Part shown: positions 40,298 through 41,325 of the stretch, in pieces
How the letters are laid out: each line of letters opens with the position of its first letter
How positions within the stretch are numbered: the stretch's first letter is position 1
Origin: Chloroflexota bacterium
GTDB lineage: Bacteria; Chloroflexota; Anaerolineae; UBA4142; SHND01
Length of the DNA stretch: 41,325 nucleotides
Direction of reading: 5' to 3'
Assembly: GCA_016209205.1 (NCBI GenBank)
Contig: JACQWQ010000083.1
Span: 1-41,325 of the forward strand
The notes under the pieces: generated by a model
What the model was told of the DNA's origin: nothing
The model's input: the letters and a program-made list of their open reading frames with translations, nothing else
Databases searched by the model: none
Made by a program: the position numbers and the translations under genes

Positions 40298-41325
40298 ATG
40301 ATTACCCCTGTCATTCTTCCCCAACTCGGCGATACGATGGACGAAGGCACGATCACGCGCTGGTTCAAACACAAAGGCGACGCGGTAAAAAAAGGCGAGC
40401 CGTTGTTCGAAGTGCTGACCGACAAAGCCAACATCGAGGTCGAAGCGACGACAAGCGGATTCTTGCGCGAAATTCTGCATCAGGAAAATGAAACCGTGCC
40501 GACGGGCAAAACCATCGCGTACTTGACGACGACGGCAGATGAGCCGTTAAACCCCTCACCCCTGGCCCCTCTCCCAACGGGAGAGGGGAAGGAAGCGGCT
40601 GTTCTCCCCTCTCCCATTGAGAGAGGGGTCGGGGGTGAGGTCAAGCCCGCGCGCAAACGGCAATTCATTTCTCCGCGCGCGCGGCGCGTGGCTCTAGAAT
40701 TCGGCGTAGATGTTTCGCAGCTGTCCGCGTCGTCCCAGAGCGGGCGCATCATGGAAGCCGATGTGCGAAAATTTATCGTGCAGCGCGCGGCTGCCCCAAG
40801 CGTCACGCCCACCGCCCCCCCCCCTCTCTCTGTCCCCTCGCAACCGACGACTGACGCCACCATTCCCATCACCGGTGTCCGCAAAATCATTTTTGACCGC
40901 ATGGGCGCCAGCGCGCGGGAGATCGCGCGCGTGACCTTGACGACCGAAGCGGACGCGACGCGTCTGGTCGAATTGCGCGAACAATTGAACGCGCAGCAAA
41001 CGGAAATGAAATTCAGTTTCACCGACTTGGTCGTGCTGCTCGTCGCGCGCGCGCTGTCAAAATATCCATACATGAATGCAACGCTGCACGACGACGGCGT
41101 GCAGCAACACACCGCTGTTAATCTGGGCGTGGCAGCGGACACGGAACGCGGATTGCTCGTGCCGGTCATTCGCGATGCACAACGCAAAGGGCTGGGCGAA
41201 ATTTACGCGGAGGTGCGGCGCTTGAGCGATGCAGCGCGCACGGGAAAAATTTTGCCGGACGATTTGCGCGGCGGAACGTTTACGATCACAAATCTCGGGC
41301 AACAAGAGATTGACGCGTTCACGCC
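40298..41325 (+). CDS. Dihydrolipoyl acyltransferase (E2), 3' end beyond window
   Basis: The first 342 codons of an E2 subunit, open to the window edge. The lipoyl domain (1-80) has the lipoyl-lysine in VLTDKANIEVEA; a linker follows (81-118), then the E1/E3-binding domain (about 122-158: ISPRARRVALEFGVDVSQL...GRIMEADVRKFI). A Pro-rich linker leads to the catalytic domain (from about 185: ITGVRKIIFDRMGASAREI, ...GVAADTERGLLVPVIRDAQRKGL, GGTFTITNLG). The catalytic His (HxxxDG) would lie beyond the end. The first linker is encoded by two copies of the GC-rich palindromic repeat, and a 10-C run lies in the second. The ATG is embedded in a heptad array without SD. E3 presumably follows. Confidence 0.93.
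   Translation, partial: MITPVILPQLGDTMDEGTITRWFKHKGDAVKKGEPLFEVLTDKANIEVEATTSGFLREILHQENETVPTGKTIAYLTTTADEPLNPSPLAPLPTGEGKEAAVLPSPIERGVGGEVKPARKRQFISPRARRVALEFGVDVSQLSASSQSGRIMEADVRKFIVQRAAAPSVTPTAPPPLSVPSQPTTDATIPITGVRKIIFDRMGASAREIARVTLTTEADATRLVELREQLNAQQTEMKFSFTDLVVLLVARALSKYPYMNATLHDDGVQQHTAVNLGVAADTERGLLVPVIRDAQRKGLGEIYAEVRRLSDAARTGKILPDDLRGGTFTITNLGQQEIDAFT
40551..40642. repeat. GC-rich palindromic repeat forming the E2 linker
   Basis: Two hairpins (CCCCTCTCCCAACGGGAGAG-type, about 40566-40587, and CTCCCCTCTCCCATTGAGAG-type, about 40603-40626) flanked by ACCCCTCACCCC and GGGGGTGAGGT ends. They encode residues about 85-115 of E2, reading NPSPLAPLPTGEGKE and LPSPIERGVGGEV. The frame is preserved. 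E2 linkers are normally flexible and Pro/Ala-rich, so the repeat peptide may be tolerated there. Confidence 0.88.

Overview
The window reads as a fragment of a Chloroflexota genome, most like an Anaerolineae-type metagenome assembly. This is inferred from gene content: a MoxR/DUF58/SpoIIM/RDD cluster, a tandem-cyclase AAA-TPR giant, a choice-of-anchor-Q surface protein, sugar ABC transporters without their own ATPase, and extremely repeat-rich intergenic DNA. Coding DNA is moderately GC-rich. No rRNA, tRNA, CRISPR array or classical transposase is visible.

Layout. (1) 1-5801: moxR, a small zinc-ribbon membrane protein, a DUF58 protein and a broken membrane protein gene; then a SpoIIM-like membrane protein (minus strand) and an RDD protein, with start codons 2 nt apart. 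(2) 5990-19106: cell-surface and signalling genes. These are a glucosaminidase with an NBR1-like Ig domain, a small helical protein, an EEP-family phosphodiesterase, a 1224-aa tandem-cyclase/AAA/TPR regulator, a ~1,900-aa surface protein (beta-helix, a PPC-like domain carrying 19 EAFSP repeats, a caspase/gingipain-like protease, Ig-like domains) split by one frameshift, and a CYTH protein. (3) 19123-22289 (minus): lutA-lutB-lutC, lactate oxidation. (4) 22595-32629: a carbohydrate region with a SorC/DeoR regulator, an RPE-like epimerase, an FGE/SUMF1 lipoprotein, a LysM-fused sugar-binding protein, two ABC permeases, a Gfo/Idh/MocA dehydrogenase and a ROK kinase whose 3' end was displaced by an insertion carrying a GxxExxY (PD-(D/E)XK-like) gene. 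(5) 32654-41325: a lower-GC orphan membrane protein, a zinc alcohol dehydrogenase, a HAD phosphatase, a GMC oxidoreductase, an EamA transporter, a fused E1 alpha-beta 2-oxoacid dehydrogenase and an E2 acyltransferase that runs off the window.

Function. Regions 3-5 form a sugar/polyol uptake and oxidation module. The ABC system imports, ROK phosphorylates, Gfo/Idh, Zn-ADH and GMC enzymes oxidise, RPE and HAD enzymes act on phosphosugars, Lut oxidises lactate, and E1/E2 converts the 2-oxoacid to acyl-CoA. The SorC gene and the E1 gene, 15.5 kb apart, have near-identical promoter-operator architecture, so the SorC protein probably controls both.

The most unusual feature is the repeat landscape. 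Strict 7-bp and 8-bp arrays run up to or into start codons (moxR, ROK, HAD, GMC, E2), mostly where a Shine-Dalgarno sequence is missing. GC-rich palindromes lie between genes, inside coding sequences in frame (E1, E2, the SpoIIM tail), and have broken or extended others.
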